Positions 1-10,882 of a stretch of 64,000 nucleotides of DNA are shown here, piece after piece (within the stretch, counting starts at the first letter, position 1; every line of letters begins with the position of its first letter). The DNA is from Fragilariopsis cylindrus CCMP1102 (Eukaryota > Bacillariophyta > Bacillariophyceae > Bacillariales > Bacillariaceae): positions 391,242 to 455,241 of the forward strand of contig FMBT01000318.1 of NCBI GenBank assembly GCA_900095095.1, written 5' to 3'. Made by a program: the position numbers and the translations under genes. A model generated the notes under the pieces. The model worked only from the letters and a program-made list of their open reading frames with translations, was not told where the DNA came from and ran no database searches.

Positions 1-1444
1 AAACTTCAACACCCCATGTTCCACCCTCAGCAATTACATTATAACATTGTGGAGACTTGGATAGACAAATATATTCTGTACCTTGAAATCCATCAACTAG
101 TCCACCTTTAAATACAACCACCTCATTAGAGTCGCTGTTCTTTCCTTCAGGTTGGATCGTTAATGAGGTTGTGTCCCACCCATCACCGAAAGAATCGAAC
201 ATCACCAATCGGTACTTTGCTTCATCTTCTTCGCATTTGACGTCAGCAGGGTTAGATCCATTATTATCCTTTTTACTATCACTGGTACATTTAGTAGTCA
301 AATCACTGTTACATTTTTTACTACGTGGATCCTTACAGGCGTACCCATCATGACCACAATCTACGTAACTAGAAGTTTCTGTAATTTCACATGTATCCTC
401 ACAACAATCTCCACCGTCGTATCCACAAATAGCAGTATTGTAACATCCAACAATATTATCATGACATACACCATCTCCGATCCAACTTTTATGCATACCC
501 TCCCATTCACAATCAGTTAAGGCGGTACAATTCACCCACCCATCTGGACGTTTATCATCTCCTCCTTTACCATTACTATTACTATTATCATCATCATCGT
601 CCCAAACAACACATGCGTTGAAGGTTTCACAAAAGATATCTTTGGAATTATCTATATTATCTTCAAGACTCGTACAGTGTCCACCCTGTACTAAGAATTT
701 TACAACATCATCACAATTAGTACCGGTAGCAACACCAGTCCAATCAATATCTTCAAGTGATAATGTTGCAAAGCATTCTGTACATCCATCATTTGGTAAA
801 CATTTCACAAATTTTGAATCACAGACATCTTGATCTTGACCGTCACCAGCAGCTAAGTTACGACGGCTACTTCGGTTATTACTACGATTAATATTGTTAT
901 CGTCAAAGGCTTGGAGAAAAGAAGGATATCCTCGTTGTTGTTGTTGTTGATCGTGAAGAGATGATAGAATACGATGAGAATTTTCTCGTTTTTCGTAAAA
1001 CTGATCAGCTTTGGAGAAAAGACTTTCATTTTTTAATATTTATTTTTGCGTATGTAGTATAGTAGTGTTAATAGAGGACAAAACGAGAAGAAAAAATAGA
1101 TTCAAATTCAATTGAGAAGTGTAGAAAAGATAAATATTAAAGGATTATGTAAGAAGACAATTTGATGGATATTGATAGAAAATAGTGTCGTGATACGGAA
1201 AGTCCGTCCACACAAATAATTTATAATACGAATCAAATGTATTCGAATCGAAATGAATTAAATCGAATGAATCCATTTTTTTCCTTCTGTATTTAAGTAT
1301 TATTTAAAGAACATACCTCTTTGTTATTGAGTGGGTGGCAGTGGCGGTAGCAGTAGCAGTTGCTACCATTACGGAAGAGATGATGGTCGCTACCATCACT
1401 GTTACGAATAGTAATTCCTTACGGTTCTGGCGTGACAACTTCAT
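1..1444 (-). CDS. Secreted LNR (Lin-12/Notch repeat) cysteine-rich protein, C-terminus beyond window
   Basis: Two exons are visible on the minus strand. Exon 1 (1317-1444) starts at ATG 1444 and encodes MKLSRQNRKELLF followed by a hydrophobic, Ala/Thr-repeat signal peptide. The GTATGT donor follows AG at 1317, and the 294-bp intron ends at an AAAG acceptor, so exon 2 runs from 1022 off the left edge, in frame. Exon 2 carries several Cys-rich segments, among them an LNR unit (GDGVCHD, then CGYDGGDCCEDTC). Near the window edge is a segment of the LVMFDSFGDGWDT type, common in secreted proteins. LNR modules bind calcium and are greatly expanded in diatom secreted proteins. The protein is probably extracellular or on the cell surface. 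Its precise role is unknown and its end is missing. Confidence 0.8.
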
Positions 1445-2278
1445 TCTTGTTTTTCGTTTTTTTTCTTTTCTTCGTTATTATTGTTGTTCGTTGTTGAATT
1501 TAAAATTACGATTAAAAAAATAAAGAAGGAAACTGAGTATGGTATCTGCCCTGTCAAAATAAATGATCAGACTACGTTTGTTTGCGAGTGAAATGTATTG
1601 TTGTTTCCTAGGTTTGCTCTACAATGAATTTGTTGAGAATCTTGATTCTGTAGAATGAGATCGTTGTGATGTGGTCTTTTGCCTTTTAGCTACTCTTTTG
1701 TCAAGAATGTGTACAATGTACTGTACCATTAGTAGGCCCAATCATCGTTGATAGTGCGGGGGCAGGATTGAGAAGAGAAAATCGAGTCTTGCTTTCGCAA
1801 GTGAAAAAAGTAGAGATCAATTTCTATCGCGTGCGTGCTCGCGCACCTCTTTACACAGCTTTATTTGACTCACACCATCGCGCGAGATTCTTTATTGTTA
1901 CCTTGCTTCCTACAGTACGCTACTGCTAGCTGCTAGCTGCTAGTATAGTAGTACCGTATAAGTTAGTTTAGATTTTCACATGTCATGTGTATGTATGGTA
2001 CCCAAAGGACATATTTGGTGCTAATTTGGCATATGGAATCATCATAGTAGGTTGATTCAGAGTTGACTGGACTGAACCAATTGACAAACCACTTTTATTT
2101 TTGATCTGACTGAATCAAATCCGCGACAATGCGATGATCAGTCACAATAGTATTAGGAAAATTGTGGATGATTTATTAGATGAGCTGCTTATGGTTTGAT
2201 TTCACATTGTTGAGATGATCACCACCACTATGGCTGTTTCTTATACCATTTCCTCCCCTTCAATCAATTCATTATTGT

Positions 2279-2332
2279 TTTGTGTGTGTGTTGTGTTGTG
2301 TTGTGTTGTGTTGTGTGTGTGTGTGTTGTGTT
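2279..2332. repeat. TG / TTGTG microsatellite
   Basis: Alternating (TG)n and (TTGTG)n units in a non-coding gap. Confidence 0.9.
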
Positions 2333-2430
2333 GCCTTCATCTAGATAGAGCTAGTTAGTAGTTTCATTATTTGCTAGCTGCAGGCAGTGTTGTTACAGTA
2401 TATATCACTGACTTTTTCAGGACAGATAGA

Positions 2431-2458
2431 CATACACACATACACACATACACACATA

Positions 2459-2498
<40 letters not shown>

Positions 2499-2529
2499 TA
2501 CAAACACACACCAGAGAGAGAGAGAGAGA
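2431..2529. repeat. Compound CA then GA microsatellite
   Basis: ACACAT/CA units run to about 2510 and pass directly into a GA run. The forward-frame peptide rich in His and Thr is only the translation of this repeat. Confidence 0.9.
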
Positions 2530-2777
2530 AACTCCCTTTTGTTATCCTAAAACTATTGATTTCTCTCCATAGTTAACCCCAACATGCATGATGTAGTATG
2601 TATTTATGAGCACCTCTTTCAAAGTTTGCTACCTACTCTGGAATCAATCATGATTTCTGCTATGTCATCTTCTTCCAAACTACAGTTTGCTGTTAATGGA
2701 GGCCTATCATTTCAACAAGATTTTAAAATCATGACATGTACCTTTCTTCAATGGACCTAGTAGACCATTGTTGTGTA

Positions 2778-2807
2778 TACTACTACTACTACTACTACTA
2801 CTACTAC
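2778..2807. repeat. (TAC)10 trinucleotide repeat
   Basis: Ten uninterrupted TAC units in non-coding sequence. Confidence 0.9.
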
Positions 2808-3414
2808 ATTGTGATTCTTAAGTATGAACTAATGATTTTGTCAAGGACACTCTGAACTAAATTTATTCACTGTACAAGTGTATCGCATTATGGCGTAGTA
2901 CAGGAATCAAAATCTCAGTCCTCAATCAATGTGTAACATATAGACAACAAGATTTTTCCTTTGTTGATCTATTCAGTTCAGGAGAGTATATAGGCAGCTA
3001 GTTAAAATAAGACTAAAAATTATACTGATTGTATGATGACAAATAAATGCTTGAGAATTGAATGACACAATGATGATGCTAAAATATGCCCTCTAGAAGA
3101 AAAGATTTCTGACTATGTCTATAAAAGAAGAGTAGTCTATCACCAGAAATGCAATATTGTAGCAGATAAATGAGGGACTCTAAATAATTAAGTCATTGTA
3201 AATGTTGTAAGCAAGTAAGTAATTGTCATTAATTATGGGTTGTCGTCATTTTTTCGTATCCATTGATCTAGCTAGCATTAATAGATTTCGGAAGGTCGAT
3301 GATTCCCTTATTTTTTGATTTTTAATTGGATTGCAATAATTTTTGATGTTCGTACTGATATACATTGCAAAGCTATTGCTTACAATCCCAACATAATATG
3401 TGAACTATGATTTT

Positions 3415-4110
3415 TTACACGGTCATGACTTCTTTTTCCTTTCGATCGACAATGTCATCAACCTCCTTTACATTTTTATCGGTCATCTTTTGAATTTTAT
3501 CTTGGGCCATTTTTGATTCATCTTCACCAATATCACTACTCTTTTCTAATTTTTTGATGGTTTCAACGGCTTTTCGACGGATATTTCTGATGGCAACCTT
3601 CCCCTCTTCACCAATCGCTTTGCATTGTTTCATCATTTCCTTACGACGATCTTCCGTCAATGCGGGAATATTCAATCGAATGACACTTCCATCATTTTGA
3701 GGAGTTAAACCAATATCGGCATCCACAATCGCCCTTTCGATATCACCTAGAGCTGTCTTATCAAATGGATCGACCATTAGTTGCTGTGCTGACGGAACCG
3801 ATATAGTCGCCATTTGACTGATAGGTGTTTCAGTTCCATAATACTGGGCTCTGACACGATCCAAAATTGCAGGTGACGCGCGTCCTGTTCGAACAGAATT
3901 CATATTCAGGTACAGAGAATCGATTGATTTCTTCATTTTGTCGGTAGCATCAGCATTTGTTTCCTCGACCGTAACGGTTTCTGCCATAAACAGAACGGGT
4001 GTTGCACGAACGATACGTTGTGTTGGAGCAAATGCCGTAATGGATGTCAGAAAAGGTACGACGGCAACAGCCGCTACCAAGAAGGTCATCAAAGTGAGTT
4101 GCTGCATCAT
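3415..4110 (-). CDS. frr: Ribosome recycling factor, plastid-targeted
   Basis: The protein splits terminated 70S ribosomes together with EF-G, so it serves plastid (or other organellar) translation. The 231-aa product has a hydrophobic signal peptide ending in ITAFAPTQR, an ASAFAP-type cleavage motif with Phe at +1, as in diatom plastid preproteins. The mature part from about residue 55 is a full RRF. It has the N-terminal helix with SVRTGRASPAIL, the central domain with QLMVDPFDKTAL and VIRLNIPALTEDRRKEM, and the C-terminal helices ending VDDIVDRKEKEVMTV. The length fits RRF (about 185 aa) plus a bipartite leader. There is no intron. It is divergent from the HCF101-type gene, with a shared 495-bp promoter region. 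Confidence 0.93.
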   Translation of the reverse strand: MMQQLTLMTFLVAAVAVVPFLTSITAFAPTQRIVRATPVLFMAETVTVEETNADATDKMKKSIDSLYLNMNSVRTGRASPAILDRVRAQYYGTETPISQMATISVPSAQQLMVDPFDKTALGDIERAIVDADIGLTPQNDGSVIRLNIPALTEDRRKEMMKQCKAIGEEGKVAIRNIRRKAVETIKKLEKSSDIGEDESKMAQDKIQKMTDKNVKEVDDIVDRKEKEVMTV

Positions 4111-4605
4111 TGTTTTGTATATAAATAGTCTCGGGGGGTAAAAGTGTCACGAGGCGATTGCTATGACTTGTAAGTAGTAACTTAAATTGATTGATAGATA
4201 GGGACATGAAGATCGCAAGTCAGCGGTTGTTAGACACGCACTGGCACCCTGTTCTTCACATGGTAAAATTATGGATCTACCGGTAGCGTTAATTGACATG
4301 ATGCTTCTTGCTGACGTACAATCGGGACCTAGATACTTAAATCAAAAGCATGATTGAGTCCCGCAAGAATGCATGGCCCTGTATATTTTCGAATTAATTT
4401 GATGATTATGGTCCATAATCATCAAATTCGAAATTTATGGATGATTCATTCATTCATTTCCTTTCACAATTACGAAATAACATACATCAACAAAACAATT
4501 AACAAGTGGTAACTTCCTGCAACAGCAGTATGGAAGACATGAACACACTCTGATCACAGAATATAGACAACAACAAAAAACAACAGTAACAAAATAGAAT
4601 AGAAT
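4111..4605. promoter_or_regulatory. Divergent promoter region of frr and the HCF101-type gene
   Basis: This 495-bp gap lies between two divergent start codons. It contains a 33-bp perfect palindrome (4396-4428) and a CATT tandem near 4445-4457. No coding potential is seen. Bidirectional promoter function is an inference from the layout. Confidence 0.5.
4396..4428. repeat. 33-bp palindrome in a divergent promoter
   Basis: Two 16-bp perfect arms (AATTTGATGATTATGG and its complement) are separated by one base. Weaker symmetry continues outwards after a 4-base insertion on the left side. Confidence 0.85.
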
Positions 4606-6699
4606 ATGAAAAGATGCAATGTGGCAATCCGTCTGTCGCATATCCATACTTCCCAGACGAGGAATGATACAATCAAACAACGTAAAACTAATATTGTAAG
4701 ATGGTTTTGCTGCAAAAAATCAGTTGGAACGTCGAATAAGAATCTGATTCGTCATCATAATGCGGCAAAAATCAATCATCATTGTTCTTTACGAAACAAC
4801 GATAAAGGTTATTTCACCTCCCTTTTCAATAATGATCATTTTAATTCTTCACCAAGGTATAATAAACTAGGTTGTTCAGATGATCGTCCGTTCGAATTAG
4901 CAACATTATTTGGTCAACATCAAAGAAGAAGAAGAATGTGCAGCAGCACCAGACGCTACCACAGTATTGCAGGAGCTTCACCTCGTCAAATGGCTGATCT
5001 CGAGGAACGAGTGTGGTCTGCTGTGGGGTCGAATGTCAAATATCCAGATACGGATTTATATCTTAAGAAACTTGGATGGAATCAACGCAGATTGGGTGTT
5101 TCGAAGAAAGGAACTAGTGACACAAGTAGTAGCAAAGAAGAAAGCAATACAGGCAGTCAGGATGTCGTCCAAATACTTTTACAGGTACCGACGCTACTGC
5201 TAGAGCACCTTGAACAGGTGAAGTCTATGGTTCGAAAAGAGACTAAACGAGAGATCGTTCAATGGGCATCAGATAATAAATTGCAGATAACAACTACTAC
5301 AGGCACATCAAATGAGCAAGATGATATGAGCCTACTCGATGTTAACGTCAATGTCATTCCACAACAACCTACTCCATGGATTGTCCAAACTGGACAACAA
5401 AGTCAGGAGGATGTAACGTCTAAACTAGGTCCTGGTCTTTCCAACGTATCACACTTTCTAGCCGTATATAGCTGTAAAGGTGGAGTTGGAAAGTCCACCG
5501 TCGCATGTAATCTAGCATACGAATTAGCCCGTTTAGGTGGTCGTGTTGGTCTTCTGGATTTGGATATCTATGGACCCTCCCTTCCCGTGCTTGTACAACC
5601 CGATGATGTTGCTGTTCGTACGTCGTCACTGGGATCGAACATGGTATGTCCAATTGAACACAAGGGCGTTAAATTACTATCTTTGGGTTTTGTATCACCT
5701 AATAGCGGTATTCCTGGGAGCGGTAAGGACAGCGATGCTGCAATTCTGCGTGGACCTATGGCAGGGAAAGTCGTGACACAATTATTAAAAGGCACAGAGT
5801 GGGGGGATTTAGATGTTCTCATCCTCGACTTGCCCCCCGGAACTGGGGATGTCCAGTTGACAGTTTGTCAAGAGACAAATCTTAGTTTTGCGGTTGGTGT
5901 AACAACACCATCAAAATTGGCCATTGCTGACGCTCGTAAAGGTATTTCTATGTTCAACAATATGGGAATTGAGACGGTTGCTATGGTAGAAAATATGTCC
6001 TACTTTGAGTCTGAGACGGGCCGTAAGCATTATCCGTTTGGTAGAGGGTTTACCGGAGACGAAAGTGTAACAAGCAAAATTTTAGGTATCAATGCATTGA
6101 AAGCTGAAAATATATGCAAGCTCCCAATTTCGGAAACTGCCAACAATTGCAATGATACCGGAGTTCCGATATGTCTTTCACGCCCCGAAAATGCCAAGAA
6201 GGAACTGGAAGCCTTCCAAAAGCTGGCGAAGATTGTCTCAAGAGAACTTTTTCCGCCAACGTTTCGAGCGGCATCTTCAGAAGGGATGGCAATTTTAGAA
6301 GATGAAAAATTTGACCTGTCGAAGATCAATTTGTCAGAAGATAAAGGGTCGCTTCTGATTCGATTCTTTTCTGAAACTGGAGCCCTACAGAAGAGGATCC
6401 CCTCACAAAATCTCTATGCTCTTGATCCCAAGACTGGAAACGTAATAGATGACAAGTCGTCCACATCCACAACAAGCGAAAAGAAACAAGTGCAGAAAGA
6501 TAACGATGACGAGAGTATGGTACCAATGTACAAGGCTGCCTCATGGACCAATACTGACCGAGATCGAGTAAAAATTGTCCCCGATCGAATCGAAGAGAAA
6601 GGACTAGTAGGTTTTGAGATAAAATGGTCCTCTGGTGAACGCTTCATCTATAAACGTAGCGTAATTGCTATTGCTGCAGGCGGAATACTAGTAGAATAA
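4606..6699 (+). CDS. HCF101: HCF101-type P-loop Fe-S cluster scaffold/carrier (MIP18 + Mrp + DUF971-like)
   Basis: This 697-aa protein of the Mrp/NBP35 ATPase family assembles or carries [4Fe-4S] clusters. A MIP18/DUF59 domain lies at about 128-220 (starting MADLEERVWSAVG). The deviant Walker A CKGGVGKS is near 290, the switch motif GLLDLDIYGPS follows, and DLPPGTGD is further on. The C-terminal part, with EIKWSSGERF, resembles DUF971. This order (DUF59-Mrp-DUF971) is that of HCF101. As in HCF101, the CxxC of bacterial Mrp is absent: MSYF is followed by ESETGRKHYPFG. The N-terminal 120 residues are rich in Lys, Arg, His and Asn without a hydrophobic signal peptide, so a mitochondrial or cytosolic location fits better than the plastid. 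No intron is seen. Confidence 0.88.
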   Translation: MKRCNVAIRLSHIHTSQTRNDTIKQRKTNIVRWFCCKKSVGTSNKNLIRHHNAAKINHHCSLRNNDKGYFTSLFNNDHFNSSPRYNKLGCSDDRPFELATLFGQHQRRRRMCSSTRRYHSIAGASPRQMADLEERVWSAVGSNVKYPDTDLYLKKLGWNQRRLGVSKKGTSDTSSSKEESNTGSQDVVQILLQVPTLLLEHLEQVKSMVRKETKREIVQWASDNKLQITTTTGTSNEQDDMSLLDVNVNVIPQQPTPWIVQTGQQSQEDVTSKLGPGLSNVSHFLAVYSCKGGVGKSTVACNLAYELARLGGRVGLLDLDIYGPSLPVLVQPDDVAVRTSSLGSNMVCPIEHKGVKLLSLGFVSPNSGIPGSGKDSDAAILRGPMAGKVVTQLLKGTEWGDLDVLILDLPPGTGDVQLTVCQETNLSFAVGVTTPSKLAIADARKGISMFNNMGIETVAMVENMSYFESETGRKHYPFGRGFTGDESVTSKILGINALKAENICKLPISETANNCNDTGVPICLSRPENAKKELEAFQKLAKIVSRELFPPTFRAASSEGMAILEDEKFDLSKINLSEDKGSLLIRFFSETGALQKRIPSQNLYALDPKTGNVIDDKSSTSTTSEKKQVQKDNDDESMVPMYKAASWTNTDRDRVKIVPDRIEEKGLVGFEIKWSSGERFIYKRSVIAIAAGGILVE

Positions 6700-7073
6700 A
6701 TGATTCTAAAGAATGAGAGTTCTTGAATATTTTAACCAGCTAACTATTTTACATTTTAAACAATTAAATTCTAACCCAAGAAATAGCTAGATGCGTCCGT
6801 GACTACCTGATTTCCTCTCTATATTGAGTGGCTGGCAATTCTAAAGGCATCACGGTAATATTAAACAATAATATATATTATACATGAGAGCATCATACAA
6901 ACCATATGGGATCGTTGCAGCTAATATAAGCAAATTCTCAATTGAGCTGCGATCGATTCCATTTCGGTATAGAGCAAGATGCCTCAAAAAAACAAATTTT
7001 ATAGCGCGCGTGAATGTACACAAGGTCTGCATTATGTGACCCGAATAGTAAAAGAAGGCGTTGACTTTTCTTA
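6700..7073. other. Convergent 3' spacer
   Basis: This is AT-rich sequence between the 3' ends of the HCF101-type and CCCH genes. Nothing else was recognised. Confidence 0.6.
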
Positions 7074-8846
7074 CTAATAATATAAGCCAACATCTGTTGA
7101 AGAGTTGGGATAACTCGATGTTTGATGATTGGGATTGATAGACGAAAATTGAGAATTTTCATGGATCACCCCAGCAACGGCTGAACCCTGCCATGATTCA
7201 ATCCGATTCATTTGATTCCCTTTATCTTGACCTTCCTGCTGACTGGAAAGAAAACCTAAAGGGCCAGGATCAGAGGTATGGCCTTCATCAACAGAGGTGT
7301 TTTGATCAGTTCCCATTCCTTGTCCCAAAAATGTTTGTTGTCCATCGTAGGTAGCAGTGTTGTGGTTATGATATTCTCTGGAATCTTCAAGCGTAGCCGT
7401 TGTTCTGCTTGAAACAGGTTTTGTGTATTCATAGGGACGTATATTCTGCTGTTCATCAAATTCGTAGCTTTGATGATGAACTTGATTCGCAAAAGTAGCA
7501 GCTTCTTCAGGTGTATCGAGCATACTTAACAGAGCAGATGTCATCATTGAAAGACCATCGTCGACCTTCCCTGGTAGACGTTGACTTCTCGTACCTTGAT
7601 CTGTCGTCGACGAGCTACGAGGTCGTGTAGTAGCTATAGCTCGTTCGTCCAATGCACTCTGAACACTAGTGCTTTTATGTATATCCTCATCTTGAATGTT
7701 GCCAAGACTTGATGATCGGAACCTCGTGTGATCAAACGAGGAAGATCGTGTACCTTTCCACGTTGGCGGTCCATTACCATTATTGGCATCATTATAGTAT
7801 AGAGTGTTGTTACTTTCGATTTGTGAACTTCCAGTAGAGACTACACGAGGGAGGTTGTACGCACTTCCCTCAATTCCACTCGCGGCCTTTCGATTCCATA
7901 GCGAGCCACCAGAAAATTCGTGAGTTTCAACGTTAGAGAAAGGAGTTTCAAAAGAGGATGCAATCGACGTTGATGACGTAGATGACGATGCAACAGTAGT
8001 AGCAGGAGTTGTAGTATTATAAAAAGAAGCGCATTCCTTGCCTAGTCCTCCTCCTACTCCGGTATTACAGGTGTTCTGAGGTATTGAAACAACATGTGCC
8101 GGAGTATTTCCGTCCAAGGATAAGAAGGTCACTGTACCATTCTCAACAACGAAATGTCCTTGTTGCATTGAACCTGGTGGTAGGGCGGTGACATATTGTA
8201 CTTTATGAGCACTGCGATGATCCTGCTGATGATATTGTCTGTTTCGGTTATCTTCAAGTCTGCCTCTGCGATCATACTGGCCCTGATTGTAGTTAAGTGG
8301 ATGATGGTATCTACATGATGCTCCGTACTTACAGCGACCGTTTTTAAGGAAATACATACAATTCGGTTCGTCTAGTCTCTGTGGTAAAAGTTGTACATTC
8401 GAGTCGTTTCCATTTCCACTGGTATTCCACATGGTCTGTGCCCCATCTTCCTTCCGATTACTTAGTGGTATACTAACAAGTACATTGGTATTTCCATTTC
8501 CATTCATCGTGTTGGAAGTTCCTGCTACTTGAGGCGGATGGTTGAATTTACATGACTGTCCGAACTTACAAGTACCATGCTTCATGTAGTATTGACAAAC
8601 GGGTTCATTATAACGTTCAGGAAAAAGTGGTTCAGATGAATCAACTGGTGCCTTCATACCTCCTCCACTTTGCACGTTTGCAGGGTGATAGTATTTACAA
8701 GAAGGACCGTACTTGCATCTTCCAGTCCTAAGATAATCTCGACAGTTTTCACCCTTGTTCGCTTGATCATTATTCGATAAAACTTTACATTGAACATCGT
8801 TAGGAGACGTCCTTTGTCCTTGTGTGTATGGAGAAGGGACCGACAT
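7074..8846 (-). CDS. Triple CCCH zinc-finger RNA-binding protein
   Basis: The open frame extends to a non-ATG codon, so the start is placed at ATG 8846, giving 590 aa. Three C-x8-C-x5-C-x3-H fingers lie in the N-terminal third, at about 35-54 (RDYLRTGRCKYGPSCKYYH), 84-103 (QYYMKHGTCKFGQSCKFNH) and 163-182 (MYFLKNGRCKYGASCRYHH). The remaining 400 residues are Ser/Asn/Gln-rich, with no recognisable fold. Fingers of this spacing bind single-stranded RNA and are typical of plant-type ZFN proteins and of tristetraprolin relatives. A role in mRNA binding or turnover is likely, but the target is unknown. No intron is visible. Confidence 0.85.
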   Translation of the reverse strand: MSVPSPYTQGQRTSPNDVQCKVLSNNDQANKGENCRDYLRTGRCKYGPSCKYYHPANVQSGGGMKAPVDSSEPLFPERYNEPVCQYYMKHGTCKFGQSCKFNHPPQVAGTSNTMNGNGNTNVLVSIPLSNRKEDGAQTMWNTSGNGNDSNVQLLPQRLDEPNCMYFLKNGRCKYGASCRYHHPLNYNQGQYDRRGRLEDNRNRQYHQQDHRSAHKVQYVTALPPGSMQQGHFVVENGTVTFLSLDGNTPAHVVSIPQNTCNTGVGGGLGKECASFYNTTTPATTVASSSTSSTSIASSFETPFSNVETHEFSGGSLWNRKAASGIEGSAYNLPRVVSTGSSQIESNNTLYYNDANNGNGPPTWKGTRSSSFDHTRFRSSSLGNIQDEDIHKSTSVQSALDERAIATTRPRSSSTTDQGTRSQRLPGKVDDGLSMMTSALLSMLDTPEEAATFANQVHHQSYEFDEQQNIRPYEYTKPVSSRTTATLEDSREYHNHNTATYDGQQTFLGQGMGTDQNTSVDEGHTSDPGPLGFLSSQQEGQDKGNQMNRIESWQGSAVAGVIHENSQFSSINPNHQTSSYPNSSTDVGLYY

Positions 8847-10033
8847 GTTGGACAACGTCGCGGATTACAATTCGATTCGAATTATTTTTCTTCACAACAA
8901 ATGCCGAACAGTGTATCGGTATGACTCCCCTACCCTTCTCAAAACTTTTTTTTCAGATTATGAACTCAATACAATGATTGACAACCTTTTCGATAGAGAT
9001 GATAAGAAATCGAAATTTTACTATTCCAATATACAGTGATAATATATGTATATACAGTATTTGCCGACAACCAAAATCGTTCTGTTTTCTTCTTGAATGA
9101 CGATGAATGAATCGAAATCGAAGGAATCTTCACAAAGGTAAAAATTCTCGTTGCAAAAACTTGATGCGCAAATTCGCGAGGCGCACGACCCAAAAAACAC
9201 AATGATCCGCGATACGATACGGCACGATACGATACGTCTTTGGTTGCTTTTTCGCCCTCTGCCGACCGAATTTGAATTCTAAGAAGTAGGATGCAACACC
9301 TAATGAGATAGATAGATATATAGATGCTTCGTAAGAAATGCTCGAGATAGTGTCAATAGGTGTTTCATTCAAGAGGTTGTGCCATCTTTTGAACGATTGA
9401 ATCGAATCGACATTTCTCTCTCTATTGAGTTGCGGTATGTAAGGAATGTTAGTTTTAAAGCGTGAACATACACGATGTAGAGTTGCGTCGTTAGCGGTTT
9501 TGCGAGGAAATATTTTCTCTACAAACTTCCTTATTTTTTTCTAAACCTTTCTTGCTTCTTCTGTGTCGTTCTTTTGTCGCGTGAATGACTCATGCCGCTT
9601 TGTAACTAATTGTGCGCGTCACGTGCACACGTCCAGTCCTACGTAACCGTGTTTAACCCGCGATACAGTCTACAACTAGTAGCTAAAACAAAAAAAAGCT
9701 GATTGATTGCATTCGCATACTTACAGCATGTCTAAGTTTCAGTTAAAAAAGAAGAACAAGGTACTAAAAGAACAGAAAAAGTCATTTGGCATGCATAAAA
9801 GTTAGATGTTTTAAGCAGTGTAGATACAGTATTGTCAAATAGTGAGCATCAACTATGTATGTTCTATTATTACTGTAAAGAGACAAGTTGTCTTCCTTGA
9901 GCTATAAGACTACGAACTGTTATCTTATTCTTCTCTATTGCATGGTGTTGTGAGATAGAAAGAGCACACCACACCACAGCCACCACTGTATACCAGCTGT
10001 AATAATGCATCTATCTGCTGTATAATAATTATA

Positions 10034-10069
<36 letters not shown>

Positions 10070-10882
10070 AAAGTAGTTTGTATGCTTGTCTGTCTACAAT
10101 TAGAGTCTGCTACTTTTTACATGTTGTCCTGTGTTGATGGATGGTAAATAAACTCTACCTTGTCAACCATGTGTACATCTTCCACATGTCCAGCAATTAA
10201 TGAATAGTGAAGATTTTCTTCCTCTTTCTCAGATTAAATTGTGGAAAAAGACAGATTACTTTGTGAGTGAGTGATACAATCAATGTGCAACAACTGCTAC
10301 CTATAATACACAAAACACCAGAATATATTTAGAAAATTATGCGAGAATGGAATTTTGGATTTAGAATGAAATTATAGGGAATCTACTTGTGTAACCAAAG
10401 ATGCAAAGTGTAGAATGGTGGTAAGCATAGGTTAATGTTCAGCCATGATGTTCCAATCAAAATGGAAGGAGCAGTCTTGTAAGGAGAACTGGAATATTGA
10501 ATAGGTGGATTTGAATACATCATAGATACTTTTTTGAGCATAATCATATCTTAATGAGTGAACAATTAGTTAATAATATCTATGATTTGATAGTCACAAT
10601 ATGAGTGAGTCCTGCATTCGAAACCGAATACTATGAGTCGTTCCCTAATAGATTATATATTCTTATATGATGTTTTTACCATCAACACTATTACAATCTT
10701 TGACTCTTAGCTTCGACACTTTTCACAGTACGAGCAGTTGAATATGTTGAATTTATTTGGTCACGACCGACCGAGTACGGAAGCAATCAATTTTTTTTCA
10801 TTGTCTCTGAAATTCGTATTTTATGACATGAATATCTCCCGGAGTAGCTGCTACTCTAATAGTACGAGTAGAGGTACAAAAA
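8847..10882. other. 2-kb intergenic region, no gene seen
   Basis: Open frames here are short and mostly start at non-ATG codons. It contains CGATACGATACG-type short tandems near 9208-9236 and a TG microsatellite. It is probably 5' regulatory DNA of the CCCH gene plus the 3' flank of CENP-C. Confidence 0.6.
10036..10067. repeat. (TG)16 microsatellite
   Basis: Uninterrupted TG dinucleotides in the intergenic region. Confidence 0.9.

Larger units (their letters stand above)
1445..3414. other. Intergenic region rich in microsatellites
   Basis: No convincing coding sequence was seen on either strand. The region holds TG/TTGTG, CA, GA and TAC simple repeats (listed separately) and a short TAGCTGC tandem near 1920-1945. 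It separates the promoter of the LNR gene from the 3' end of the ribosome recycling factor gene. Confidence 0.7.

Noticed and set aside
1335-1523. Plus-strand ORF with Ala/Val repeat start
   Set aside because: It is antisense to the signal-peptide exon of the LNR gene, whose minus-strand frame splices cleanly into exon 2.
2387-2572. His/Thr-rich small ORF over the CA repeat
   Set aside because: The frame is a translation of a microsatellite and begins in non-coding context.
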